Shown here in pieces: positions 13,801 through 22,417 of a stretch of DNA of 64,000 nt. The DNA lies in contig JAQMRL010000005.1 in the NCBI GenBank assembly GCA_035578175.1, positions 56,649,722 through 56,713,721 on the forward strand. Direction: 5' to 3'. Source of the DNA: Catonia carolina (Eukaryota > Arthropoda > Insecta > Hemiptera > Achilidae). The notes beneath the pieces were generated by a model. It saw nothing but the letters and a program-made list of their open reading frames with translations, had not been told where the DNA came from and did not search any database. The position numbers and the translations under genes were made by a program. How positions within the stretch are numbered: position 1 is the first letter of the stretch; each line of letters opens with the position of its first letter.

Positions 13801-16361
13801 TTATTAGATCAAAAAAATAAAAAACCGCTAAAGTTAAGACACCTTTGTTTTTACTTAAAATTATGTTATGTCTTTATACATTTCATAATTACTAACCACA
13901 TTAGCAATTCTCTCTTCAACCTTTTGTTGGCTGTCTGTTGGCAGTTTCTTAAATTTTTCCCAAACTTTACTCTCTCAATATATTTTGTTAAGAAAACATA
14001 AAGACTGAGGTGACTTCAGCCAACCAGTAACTGGAATAGGTTATGTTAGCTCTCTGAAGTGTTGTTTGTTCGCACACTTCCTTGCACAACGACAGCATAC
14101 TGATTCCAGAGAGCTAGCTCATACCTTGGTTTGACTCCCTTTCTTCTTCCCTGAGCTGGTATAAAACATATATGTATTCAAAATCAATATAACACATATA
14201 CATTAATTCAAAATCATTATTTTTTGTTGGATTACACTCATAAAATCTTCCGGTACTTGATAATAAAAGTCATCAAATATACTCAAAACATCTTCTGGAA
14301 AAATAAAAGATATGGTACACATAGTATATGCGTTTCTCAAATACTTTTATCCTTTTTGTCACCGTAATTTTGTTGAAGGTCTCCTGCTTGTTTTTTGTGG
14401 TAAACATTCTTTTTTAAAACATTTTTTGAACCAAAACACTGTGGTCTTTTTGGTCTAGACTTTGTGTTTGAAGCTCAAAATAATTATACTTATCACATAT
14501 AGATGAATAATTAAACTAATTGCACTTGTCTAGTACCAGGGCTATATAAATTAGTTCTGTTTCTTCTCTCATGTGCAATCCAAAACATTGCTGAATAACT
14601 AATGAACAGAAGAAATGAAAGTGTAAGTAGAAAAAATTATATTATAGTTATATTAAAAAAATATAAATTTTAATCTTTGCAGCTATTGAACTATAAAAAT
14701 ATTGAATGTTTTATTTTTTGACTATTAATATAAATAGTAAAAAACTTTTGAGCCGATAATACTATTTGTCTATATCATATACTGTTATAAATTTACTTTC
14801 ATCAAAAATCAAGTTTTATCAATTATCATTTTTCCCATACAATGCCTTTCCTCGTGGTTCTTGATGATCATATCTCGGACGTATACTAAAGTCTGAAGAT
14901 TTCTTGTCTCGGGTCTACTTGGGTTGCGTGTACCATGTCTTGCTATTACCCAAACTTGACGAGGTGTGCAATCTGAAATAAAAAACATAATGTAACTGTT
15001 GAAATTTTATAAGCAATTTCTGTACATTTTTAATAATGAAAAACTATCATGTCAATAATTAACAAATTGTCTCAATTTTTTGTCTTATATCTTTCTATGT
15101 TATCATATTCCTCAAGAACGAACAAAACTATTTCATAAAACTTGCAGATTAAATTTACTGTTAACCCACCGAGTTGGTCTAGTGGTACAGTTACCACCAC
15201 GGTCAACAGTTTCCCTGCTGATTTTCAACACCTGATTTTCAAGGACGAAGGTTCCTAGTTCAAATCCTAGTAAAGGTAATTACTTTTACACAGATTTGAA
15301 TACTAGAATATGGTTACCTGTGTACTTTGATGGTTGAGTACTTAAAATAATATGGTTAAAGTACGCTATACTTTAACTATATTCATTCAAGAATGGTCGG
15401 CCTGAGTCTGTACAAGACTACACCTCGTTTATATTTCACAAATAAACCATTCTCATCTCATTGGGTCATGAGGTTGCTTATTGTTCTTATATTGAACGTA
15501 TTGCAATGCATACACATTAGGGATTAAAAAAACTTACTGTAATTCACCTTGAAAAATACTCTACCCTGAAATTCTGATAAACCCACTAACAAAATTTCTT
15601 GAAAAGTCATATTTGGTATTTATTTGTTATGTCTGTTACAGATGGTATATTGTATTATTACTAGATAAATAAAATATCAAGTTCTTTGTGTCAGTTACTA
15701 TTGAACTACTCTTACCAAGTTTCACTAGAAACAAAAAATCTTATTTCAATCTAAGACAAGTAGGAACATAACATATTCCTTGAATTATCCATTTGTGATT
15801 AAAACTACTCCAAAATAGTAATAAAATAGATTAATTATCCTAATACAATTTCATTTTTGCTTGAAAAATTACTAATAGGTGGTGCTCTCCTGTAAGTCTT
15901 ATCACCTGTAAGAAAACTACAATATTTTATTGTAATTTTCTTTTTAATTTCACTAGTAATTAGTGAAATTTGTAGTTACAGTTGTCCTTGTCTCCTATTA
16001 GAAAATTGCAAAATTTTGTTTAATTTCCTTATTAATACTGTATTATTTCATTTATTACAGTTACAGTTGTAAAAACATACAGTTAAAAAATTAAACTCAA
16101 TGAAAAATTTAATTAAGTGGTACTTACAAGGTATCGCTTGATATTTATCTTTTCCATAAACAAATTCATAAGCAGTTTTTGAAGAAAAACGTAAATATGG
16201 ATCAGGGTCTTTTGCTAAACAATAATTTTCTTCGTGTACTTGAGCATTCACTAATGTAAGCAGAAAAAGTACGTTAAAACTTAATAATATAAAGAATGTT
16301 CGTGGCCTTCTGCAACTTCGAAGGATTTTTTCAATCATCTCAATGACTCCCTGTGTTATAT
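1664..16361 (-). CDS. MINPP1: MINPP1-like multiple inositol polyphosphate phosphatase gene (8 visible coding exons, 3' end missing)
   Basis: Coding exons in order: 16338-16128, 14972-14841, 13624-13446, 12732-12619, 9550-9400, 7744-7644, 6285-6176, 1867-1664. All have AG/GT borders and matching phases, giving about 400 residues. The family (histidine acid phosphatase, branch 2) removes phosphates from inositol polyphosphates, usually in the ER lumen or secreted. Visible marks: a hydrophobic signal/anchor (residues ~14-32), then the catalytic RHGTRNPS motif (RHGTR at 82-86), the conserved Cys pattern, YYYKSGYG and GC-P-VRDMM blocks, and FYFTH at ~346-350. At least six N-glycosylation sequons support a luminal or secreted protein. 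Human MINPP1 is 487 residues, so ~80 C-terminal residues are missing here; I found no convincing last exon below 1664. The usual HAE proton-donor triplet reads HTT. Introns hold many transposons. Family assignment is confident; orthology to vertebrate MINPP1 versus an insect paralogue is not settled. Confidence 0.9.
1950..2122 (-). repeat. tRNA-derived SINE (family B)
   Basis: Read on the minus strand, it starts with a GGCC.....GGCGTAGTTGGTAAC box-A-like head and a TTTGAATCCC box-B-like segment. A shared body ending near AACGTCCGACTG follows. Related copies lie at 20070-20245 and 50005-50190. Confidence 0.7.
2123..3063. other. MINPP1 intron 7 sequence with no clear feature
   Basis: AT-rich intron. 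A weak tRNA-like head on the minus strand is possible at 2340-2420 (TCTAGCACTCTAACCACAGA). Nothing else is recognised. Confidence 0.4.
3066..4150 (-). mobile_element. Degraded mariner-like element
   Basis: It is bounded by TA and inverted ends CGAGGTTTGATCAAAAATAA (3066) and its complement ending TCATCAAACCTCG (4150). Transposase remnants are on the minus strand: ENIEADDRPGRPSTSLTDNR, TGEETWIYDM (first catalytic Asp replaced by Glu) and a C-terminal ...WHQCI...GYFEGDK. A ~115-bp N-terminal segment is duplicated (3663-3760 and 3778-3890). It lies in MINPP1 intron 7. Confidence 0.85.
4151..5427. other. Intron sequence, possible old repeat fragment only
   Basis: A weak match to the 3' part of the CAA-tail repeat (family C) is visible at 4190-4400 (GTGAGGAAGGCAAG, CTTGTTTTACTTA). 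The rest is featureless AT-rich intron. Confidence 0.35.
5428..5560 (+). repeat. tRNA-derived SINE fragment
   Basis: A TGGTGTAGTGGTCCGCATTA box-A-like head is followed by GGTTCTGGTCTCAATTTCAG (degenerate box B). It lies in MINPP1 intron 7 and is diverged. Confidence 0.45.
6176..6285 (-). CDS. MINPP1: MINPP1-like exon 7
   Basis: The acceptor CAG is at 6288-6286 and the donor GTAAGT at 6175-6170. It encodes LMEYVRDLWYYYKSGYGVDI then NLKVGCPAVRDMMERF. The YYYKSGYG and GCP.VRD blocks are strongly characteristic of MINPP proteins. The exon ends in phase 2. Confidence 0.92.
6385..6695 (+). mobile_element. LINE 3' fragment, different family
   Basis: The translation around 6470-6690 reads RMSSIMDELVKRCDAKRT...ELGRGIKRMMMVV. 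It ends in a GAT/GGT-rich tail (6655-6680). The R.RW...ML pattern resembles C-termini of RTE/BovB-type LINEs. It lies in intron 6, and the assignment is tentative. Confidence 0.4.
7415..7530 (-). repeat. SINE family A fragment
   Basis: It matches the minus-strand copy at 28138-28420: AACCCCAACCATCAAAATAC...CGGTAACA, CTACCTTTACTAGGATTTGA (box-B region). Confidence 0.65.
7644..7744 (-). CDS. MINPP1: MINPP1-like exon 6
   Basis: The acceptor CAG is at 7747-7745 and the donor GT at 7643-7642 (GTATTG). It encodes MDLHNMYMMCAYSKSWDYYK then TSAWCAAFTKDELK. This matches the family's MY..C motif and its WCA.F...(D/E) motif. The first Met is formed across the junction (A|TG). Confidence 0.88.
7915..8765 (+). 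mobile_element. Decayed RTE-like LINE fragment
   Basis: Translation pieces in shifting frames match the open copy at 16.9-17.9 kb: IRYADDTTVLAD..EGL, TGNKVPYR (QEIKCRI), MKMRHLRCYIFSVLL.G.DSWTL and QGKYMEKRTWQKQ. It carries an intact-looking YADD that the open copy lacks (YADN). It lies in intron 5 and is heavily mutated. Confidence 0.8.
8766..9399. other. Intron sequence, possible LINE tail remnants
   Basis: Short pieces near 8870-9110 recall another RT fragment (cttatgctaatgatat, i.e. YANDI) but are too decayed to delimit. Nothing else is seen. Confidence 0.3.
9400..9550 (-). CDS. MINPP1: MINPP1-like exon 5
   Basis: The acceptor CAG is at 9553-9551 and the donor GTAAGT at 9399-9394. It encodes VYKGCPVWSEEVDENPEAFK and onward to RRLGFLYNLTF. 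The NIS and NLT sequons fit a glycoprotein. The exon ends in phase 1. Confidence 0.88.
9648..9815. repeat. AT-only low-complexity tract
   Basis: About 165 bp of AATATTAAT-type repeats, highly self-complementary. It lies in MINPP1 intron 4. Confidence 0.9.
10069..10606 (-). mobile_element. Internally deleted mariner-like element (SETMAR-type)
   Basis: It is TA-bounded, with ends CAAGGATCATTTGAAAAGTA (10069) and ...TTCCGAATGACCCTTG (10606). The minus strand keeps the transposase C-terminus: QQFHWELFDNLPYSQ, DDELKEGVSERLNNLAETEY, KCLNLNGN. It is the same family as 24838-26881. The YSPDLAPSD site is lost and most of the ORF is deleted. Confidence 0.82.
10720..10815. repeat. (TTTA)n tract with flanking retroelement-like tail
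   Basis: Five TTTA-type units (10725-10748) are followed by TTTATTACTCCTCCAAAAGA GCAAAGCCC, a sequence that looks like a LINE or SINE 3' terminus. The family is not identified. Confidence 0.5.
10816..12612. other. MINPP1 intron 4, no clear feature
   Basis: No repeat family or coding sequence recognised. A slightly GC-richer patch lies at 12050-12370, without motifs I can name. Confidence 0.4.
12619..12732 (-). CDS. MINPP1: MINPP1-like exon 4
   Basis: The acceptor CAG is at 12735-12733 and the donor GTAAGT at 12618-12613. The 114 nt encode ITSTDTTRTRLSAKAFIEGM followed by FGPDSGVEVPPANNTVIK. T-T-RT..SA.AF..G.FG is the conserved family segment. The exon is phase 0 at both ends. Confidence 0.9.
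12799..13135. mobile_element. Short inverted-repeat element (MITE-like)
   Basis: The left end TCCTATTGTAAAAGTATTTA...CAGCTGCTAC pairs with the right end GTAGCAGCTATAAT...AATATTTTTACAATAGGA. The terminal inverted repeat is about 33 bp and imperfect, and a second complementary block (CAGCTGCTAC) lies further in. It lies in intron 3; no coding capacity is seen. Confidence 0.7.
13446..13624 (-). CDS. MINPP1: MINPP1-like exon 3
   Basis: The acceptor CAG is at 13627-13625 and the donor GTGAGT starts at 13445. The 179 nt encode GSLCKEDLENFRKWQYNLTE...QGWNEHKYFALRLK...PYSSEKFQ, matching the MINPP region with LC-ED and the QG.E..LA.RLK helix. Two NLT glycosylation sequons are present. The exon ends in phase 0. 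Confidence 0.9.
14530..14640 (+). repeat. Family C repeat, 5' fragment
   Basis: It is similar to the 5' half of the CAA-tail repeat: AGGGCTATATAAATTAGTTC TGTTTCTT, then GAACAGAAGAAATGAAAGTG. It is a diverged copy in intron 2. Confidence 0.55.
14841..14972 (-). CDS. MINPP1: MINPP1-like exon 2 (catalytic RHGTRNPS)
   Basis: The acceptor CAG is at 14975-14973 and the donor GTATGG begins at 14840. The exon translates as CTPRQVWVIARHGTRNPSRP and onward to NHEERH. This carries the nucleophile histidine loop RHGTR, with NPS as in MINPP proteins. The exon-1 T joins the first AT as TAT (Tyr). The donor is non-consensus (GTATGG), chosen because it is the only one that keeps phase with exon 3 (T|TG = Leu). 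Confidence 0.88.
15168..15475 (+). repeat. tRNA-derived SINE family A, near full length
   Basis: The head CCACCGAGTTGGTCTAGTGG carries box A, and GTTCAAATCCTAGTAAAGG carries box B. The ~200-bp body contains GTCTGTACAAGACTACACC and ends CTCATCTCATTGGGTCATGA. Other copies are at 16672-16925 and 28138-28420. It lies in intron 1 of the MINPP1-like gene. Confidence 0.85.
16128..16361 (-). CDS. MINPP1: MINPP1-like exon with start codon and 23 nt of 5'UTR
   Basis: The ATG is at 16338-16336. Coding sequence runs to 16128, followed by the donor GTAAGT (16127-16122). A CAG acceptor at 16364-16362 shows that the 5'UTR (16361-16339) is itself spliced, so at least one upstream non-coding exon exists. The exon encodes residues 1-70: a basic start, a hydrophobic stretch (FFILLSFNVLFLLTLV) that serves as signal peptide or anchor, then NYC...DPDPYLRFSSKTAYEFV, which is typical of the MINPP N-terminus. 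It ends in phase 1. Confidence 0.9.
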
Positions 16362-16671
16362 CTGAAAATAATAATAAATTTATGCAAAATATTACTGTAT
16401 TTAATATCTACATATTACAATGTAAAATATTTAATGATACTTAAGAAACAACTAAGATATGTAAATAAGCAGACTCATCAATATTGTGCTAATTCAGCTT
16501 TTGTTCAATACAATAGTCAGAATGTAGTGATACCACATAAAGAAATGCTGAACTCAATAAAAAATTAATTTTTGAATTAGAATAATTCTAATGTAAAAAT
16601 GATAGTAGTTTTTTTATAATTGTTTTTAATTTGTAGTATTTAACAATTTAACACCACTAGCTTCATCAAAA

Positions 16672-16925
16672 GGGTAAAGTCATCGCCATGAGTCAGCTGT
16701 TTGACAGCTGATATACGGAGACAAAGGTACAATAATCGTGGTTCAAATCCTAGTAAAGGTAGTTACTTTTATAGGGATTTGAGAACTAGACTGTAGTTAC
16801 CGGTGTACTTTAATAGTTGAGGTTCTATTAACCATACTTTCTCTGGAATGGTCAGTCTGAGTCTGTACAAGACTATACCTTATTTACTCATTGTACATAA
16901 TCATCCTCATCTCATTTCATTGTCA
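16672..16925 (+). repeat. SINE family A, diverged head
   Basis: The body matches the 15168 copy (GGTTCAAATCCTAGTAAAGG, GAGTCTGTACAAGACTATAC). The tRNA head is degenerate. It lies just upstream of the first coding exon of the MINPP1-like gene, in its 5'UTR intron. Confidence 0.8.
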
Positions 16926-16945
16926 GAATTTTATTGGTATTTTGA

Positions 16946-17929
16946 TTTTCTGTATTTCTTCTTCTTCTTTAAGTGCCGTGTCCTCCAAGAACATTGGCGA
17001 TCAGTCGCATGACCTTCATTCTGTCCACAGCCAACCGAAATAGTGTCGTGGTGCTCACCCCGTACCACTGGCGAAGGTTCCTAAGCCAGGACGTTCTCCT
17101 ACGTCCGGGGCCGCGCGTCCCCTCTATCTTCCCCTGGATGATCACATGCAGCATTCCATATTTCGGATTTCTCATCACGTGGGCAAAATACTCTAATTTC
17201 CTTCTTTTTATGATATTAAGCACTTCTTTTTCTTTGTTTAGCCGCTGCATTACCACTTGATTCGTCACTCTGTCCATCCACGATATCCTCAACATTCTGC
17301 GGTAAGCCCACATTTCGAAAGCCTCAATCCTCCTGCACATTGCTTCTGTGAGGGTCCATGCTTCCATCCCATAGAACAAAATGCTAAACACATAACAGCG
17401 CAATAAGCGTATTCGCAGCGCAAGTTTTAACTCTCTACTTGTTAGTACCCTTTGTATTTTCCTAAATGATGTTCTCGCCTGCTCTATTCGGCATTTAATC
17501 TCCTGCGACAAGTCCCACTCCTCGTTCACCCAGCAGCCCAAATACTTGCATGCCTGCACTCTTCGCACTATGTCCCCATCTATCACAATATTTGCCAAGT
17601 TATTAGCTATATTTTTGTTCTTGCTGATCACCATCCATTGGGTTTTCTTTACGTTTATTTTCAAACCCATTTGTTGGCTATGGTCCGTCACTGAATGTAG
17701 GAGCGCCTGCAAATCATCCCTGCCCGTTGCCAGCAGAACTGTGTTATCAGCGTATCTCAAACTGTTAATGACTATTCCATTGGCAATTATACCCTCTGCT
17801 CTGTCTTCCACCGCTCCTCTGAAGATCTTCTCCGCATATAAATTAAACAAAAGTGGAGAGAGCACGCAGCCCTGTCTAACTCCTCTCATAATAGGAATTT
17901 CTTCTGATGTCTGGTTGTTTTCTGTATTT
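16946..17929 (-). mobile_element. 5'-truncated RTE-like LINE with perfect 12-bp target site duplication
   Basis: The element body is 16958-17917, flanked by TTTTCTGTATTT at both 16946-16957 and 17918-17929. Reading on the minus strand, the open frame starts inside the reverse transcriptase and ends in a (GAA)n-type tail. Direct repeats plus tail are the signature of target-primed insertion. The intact frame and perfect duplication make it the youngest retroelement in the window. Confidence 0.93.
16969..17917 (-). CDS. LINE reverse transcriptase, C-terminal ~310 residues (open frame)
   Basis: The frame is open from the truncation point. RGVRQGCVLSPLLFNLYAEK is RT block 4 and SLRYADNTVLLA is the catalytic block (YADN in place of the usual YADD). 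MGLKINVKKTQWMV and KYLGCWV follow. The C-terminal domain reads RRIEAFEMWAYRRMLRISW, KLEYFAHVMRN and QGKIEGTRGPGRRRTSWLRN. This is the 'endonuclease-reverse transcriptase' family common in arthropod RTE/CR1-like LINEs. The N-terminal endonuclease and early RT blocks are missing, so it cannot transpose itself. The YADN change would weaken metal binding if the copy were full length. Clade placement is tentative. Confidence 0.9.
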
Positions 17930-17999
17930 ACTTTCTTTCAAATATAAGCCCACCCACCTTTTGAGTAATTGACAGTAGTCCTTTTGATGCTAATAATAA

Positions 18000-19870
18000 T
18001 TTTTTTATTATTTCGATGATTAATCGTATTATTACCATATCTACTACATTTGGTCAAGTAACTACAATGGTGTAACCACCTGTGTGATATTATCATCCCT
18101 GTGAGGCCTGTGGGGCAATTGTGCTTAATATATTAATACATTTTTTAGTTTAGCTTATTTAAAGTTGCATCAAGAACTTTGTCATTAGCGATTAGTCTGG
18201 GTTAAGAAACTGTGGGTTTAAATGTGTAATAATTTTCCCGACTCTGGCTGGGAATCAAACATGAAACCTCCTTGTTAAAATACAGCATGCAAACTACTGG
18301 GACCACAGAAGTGGGCAAATATTGAAATTATTTTATATAGAATTACAGAATAAATATTTACCTGTAGTATACAGTCTACTATTACTAATGTAAATTTTTC
18401 AATTTATTTCCTTACGTTTTTACAATATTTACTCAAACACATTCTTTCCAAAAGCAATAATATATTTACAACAAATTCACAATGTATCTATGAAGTGGAG
18501 GAATTCACCTACCCAACTATGGCTAAAAAGCCATATCCTATGGTAGGTATTTTATTCTTTTATTTAGTAGATAGTACAATAGAGATTTAAAAACTAGGAT
18601 AGGGCTTAAAACCATAACATTGAAAAATTATACAATTTCTAAAAACTTTTTGAGACAATACAAATCTAAAAGTCTAACAAATTTAATTAACTAAAAAAAT
18701 GTAGATCTTTAAGAACATGCAACTATTAAAAGTTATAGTCTACAATTATTTTTAAAAACTACAATCTAATATTTATAATAAATTTAAATAATATAAGCTA
18801 ACCTAATGAACTAAAAATAAATAAATAGAAATATACAAAAATAAGTAAACAAATTTATATAAAAATAATGAGCAAAAAAAGAAATTGACAAAGACATAGT
18901 AAACACCGCAATAGACTCAGAAACCATAAAACATAAAAAGATAGTGCAACATTTAGAGAAATAATACAGAAATTGGAGTTTCAGGAGAGGAAGAAACCCA
19001 CTTGCGGAAGAGGGAGAAATTTGACTCAAGAGGACAAACACCACTCGAGAAAGATGAAAGAGGCAAGGGCTAGGAAGTTGATTAAGCGTGCTCTCTGAAA
19101 TGGGCTGTTCGGAAAAATGAGCAAAAAACTTAATTTTGATATTAACATTTTTTAATTATTAGAAAATAACTTTTTTGTGGTTTTTTAACTTAATATATTA
19201 TTAATATAGAGTTCAACCAGGGAAAAGGAATAGTCGTAGAGAATATTATAATTTATCAAAACTATTATTATCATCATACAATTACGTTTAAGTTGAATAT
19301 AAATAGCGTTCAGTTCTTTCAAATTTTTGTCTCTGTGAAACCCCGATAAGTACTTAATTTCATTTGTAACCAAATTTTTAATTGTAAACATCCACAATAT
19401 GGTGGTAAAATTAAATAAAAGTTTGTAATTTACATGGATATATAAACTCAGAGATACAAGCGTATTCATTGTAACAATCGTCAAACGACCCAAGAAAGAG
19501 ATTACAAAGATGCTGAAACAGGGATTTATTTTAGTACAGACATGGTCTGGGAGGTTTACCGCCGGGTGATTTTCCCTCTGAAGACAAAGCAAAACATTTA
19601 TTGTGTCAGATTTCTTTGTAAATATTGCTGGTCGATTCTGTAAATAGTCGAAGTTCTTTTCCTAAAAAAAGTCAAGTGATATTATTCTTTAAATTTAATA
19701 TTTTTATTTACAAGGATATCCAAATAAAATGGGTGATTTTTTGGAATTGTTTGAATATAAAAAAACAATCGATTTCAGATTGATTTATTTCTTTAGGATC
19801 AATAAATTATTTAAAATATTTTTGTTTAAAACTTTGGGATCGTTAATGTAAGAGGTCAGATTCGATTTTT
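18000..19870. other. Intergenic or 5'UTR-intron sequence with little structure
   Basis: A tRNA-like SINE head on the minus strand lies at 18225-18315 (GACTCTGGCTGGGAATCAAA). Otherwise AT-rich. A 135-codon minus-strand open frame (19185-19592) shows no domain or repeat similarity. Confidence 0.4.
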
Positions 19871-19879
19871 TTAACGCCA

Positions 19880-20032
19880 ATCAACTGTTTGGTTATTAGC
19901 GACTTCGGTGGGTTGTGTATCTGGAACAGTGGGTTATGACTTTGGAAAATTTTCAAAACCAAGCCGAAAATCAAACCCGGGACCTCCGCGTTGTAGGCTA
20001 GCATGCTAACCACTACGCTGCAAAGGCGACGA
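19880..20032 (-). repeat. tRNA-derived SINE
   Basis: On the minus strand it has a GCGTAGTGGTTAGCATGCTA head (box A) and GGTTTGATTTTCGG (box B). A body including the GTCGCTAATAACC-type segment follows. Confidence 0.65.
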
Positions 20033-20069
20033 TTTGACTTTATTTCATTCGGAAAATGAAATGTGAAAA

Positions 20070-20245
20070 TTATTGCTTTTTGCTTGTTTTACGTCTGACT
20101 GTTTTGCAACTACTGCTATTGTAGACGGTGGAAGGATGATATTATGATGACGAGAGATGAAAAAATTCCAAACCTGACCGGGAATCAAACCCGGGACCCT
20201 GGCGTAGAAGCCAGTTGCGCAAACCACTACACCAGTGGGCCGGCG
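20070..20245 (-). repeat. tRNA-derived SINE (family B)
   Basis: On the minus strand: CGCCGGCCCACTGGTGTAGT (box A), then GGTTTGATTCCCGG (box B). The body ends in the AAACAGTCAGACGTAAAACA region shared with the copies at 1950 and 50005. It is adjacent to another SINE at 19880. Confidence 0.78.
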
Positions 20246-20926
20246 TAATGGTTAAACATGAAAATTAATGAATAACTACAATAAAAAGACAGAAGGGTAG
20301 TAATTTTAAAACAAAGATAAAATATTGGTACCATTCCGAAGCTGACTACTCTTAAAAACTAACGTTATACCGATAGTTTATACTTTACGCTTGTGTTTAT
20401 CAAAATATTACGTTTAAAGCAAAAATCATCAATGAAGTTTTAATAGTGTAGAGTGTTATTTTAGAAATAGTTAACGAATAGATTATTTATTAAAATAATT
20501 TATGGGGTGGAGTGTGTTGAACAAGAATAGTAAATTGAAATGAATGAGAAAATTTGAATGGGAGTTCTAGGAAGTCGAAAATAGTAGAAACATTTTTTTT
20601 TTATTCCTTCTATGATAATCCAGAATAGCGGTAAAGAATCTTAATTGTTTGGAAAACTATTACGCTGCAGGTATAAAAACAATCCACGCCTATAACAGAG
20701 GCAATTGTTACTTTTATTGTGAATGGAAAATGGTCGGGTCGTGCGAAAAAAGTGTCGTTACAGGACCGGTTTTAAATTACGTTAATAGTGCATGTGCGTA
20801 CGGTAATAGCAAGTGGTAACGGAGAGGTAAATTAATTGTTTTGATTGTTTATTGTCACATTGTTACATATATTGTGTTTGTTGTTACATGTTATTTGTTA
20901 TGGTAATAATAGTCAAGTTTAGTTTA

Positions 20927-22054
20927 AGGGGAGCACTACACCTCGAAAATCGAAAAAAATCTAGATTTTTCTAATTTTGGCGCTATTGCCAAATTTTTAT
21001 TGGTTATAACAAGGGCGCATTGGTTTGCAAGGAATGCAGAAATACAACATTATTGCAAACTTCCTGATGTAATAGACGAAGTCAGGCGTTTTAATAGAAA
21101 ATATCAGGCAAGATATGAAAGTCACGAAAATGAATTCGCCATAAATCTTCTAAACAATGCAGAAGAAGTAAGGTGCCTGAAACGTTACCATGTTTTGGAC
21201 TTGTCTGAAAGAGTTGTATGTACAACAATTATTATAGTGAAAAGTATTCCATATTGTAAAATGTAAATATCTTTGTACAGTATAGTAATGTTCTCTTTTA
21301 ACACATGAGTAGGCCTAATTGATATAATGAGAGGTACTCAGGGTAATGAGGCCTCAACTTGTGATTTGTAAATTCAAAAGATTTGTTTATAGTTTTTTCT
21401 TTACACTGATTGCAAATAATGTTAATTTAAAAAAAAATTGCCTTTTGTATCTTTTTCTGTGTAATGACATAATATGTCATTATAAAAATTATAACAGTAC
21501 GATAGAAATTACGGAAGCTATGCAGATTTTTGTTAAGTAATGTTTTGACCAGAATTTCTTTTAATTGAGTTAATCTGTGGAAACAATTAAGAGTTGCGAT
21601 ATTCAAAGAACACAGAAAGCTGAGAAAGCAATGAAAAGTTTGTCAAAAGAAGCAAGTCGAGAGAAAAAAAGAGGAAATTATTGGAGAAAAAAGAACAGTC
21701 TGGTGAGGATCAATATTATGGTGCAGGCCGATTTTAGGGTAAGTTAACCTTACAGCCATTTTCCGCAAATTCACTTTTTTCCATAAAGGAACAGTTTTTC
21801 TCAAAAACTATTTGACTTTGAAGGTTGCAATTTTTTGAGCATGTTTCCCAGTATAATTGTGACATACGGTACTAGAATCATTGTAGTATTATATTGCTAG
21901 CTCTATATTAATAATTCTAGTACCAGAGCTTAAAAAGATGTCATAGAAAAGGCACAAAAAAATTAAAGCCCTAACTCTTAACGCTTTCTCAGAAACGTGT
22001 TTCTAAAAAGAGGTCAATTTAACATGGGTTAGATAGGAGGTATAGTGCTCCCCT
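20927..22054. mobile_element. DNA element with TA-flanked terminal inverted repeats, carrying a jockey-like fragment
   Basis: The left end AGGGGAGCACTACACCTC (20927) and right end GAGGTATAGTGCTCCCCT (22054) are inverted repeats, flanked by TA. No transposase is seen. The interior holds a LINE fragment (20985-21215) and a fragment with similarity only to itself. Confidence 0.75.
20985..21215 (+). pseudogene. Jockey-type LINE ORF2 C-terminal fragment
   Basis: The translation includes AHWFARNAEIQHYCKLPDVI, then FNRKYQARYESHENEFAINL and RCLKRYHVLDL. This is the pattern of the jockey-clade ORF2 C-terminus (PW(Y/F)VRN...I..DL.(I/L)P...E.I......Y..RL..H.N.....LL......RLKR). No RT domain is attached. 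It sits inside the TIR element 20927-22054, so it was either captured or inserted. Confidence 0.6.
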
Positions 22055-22417
22055 TACGCTTAAGTTATGTAATTGATCTAATTTTAGTATTTTAATTGTA
22101 TTTGTTAGTAGACTAAGTTTACTGATTAATTGTAATTATTAGGCTTTATGTTAATAAAATAATTAATTAATTCTTATAAGTTTAAGAAAGTCAGTTAATT
22201 ATTTTTTTATACCCAGATCTTGAACGAACCTAGGCTCATTACAATATTTTAGGCGTATTACAATATTTTTAACCATTAGGTTCTACATAGAAAATGACTC
22301 AGTTTTCTTAGAAAATAATGTATCGTCGTATGAATATTTTACTATATTAACCAATTCTAAAAATAGCCGATCTTAAAATTAATGTAATTTTTCTTCTTTG
22401 TTACTTACTGTAGACTA

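Noticed and set aside
17546..17947. 133-codon plus-strand open frame
   Set aside because: Antisense of the LINE reverse transcriptase.
19185..19592. 135-codon minus-strand open frame
   Set aside because: Ile/Asn/Tyr-rich translation of AT-rich DNA with no domain, no repeat similarity and no splice logic; probably chance.
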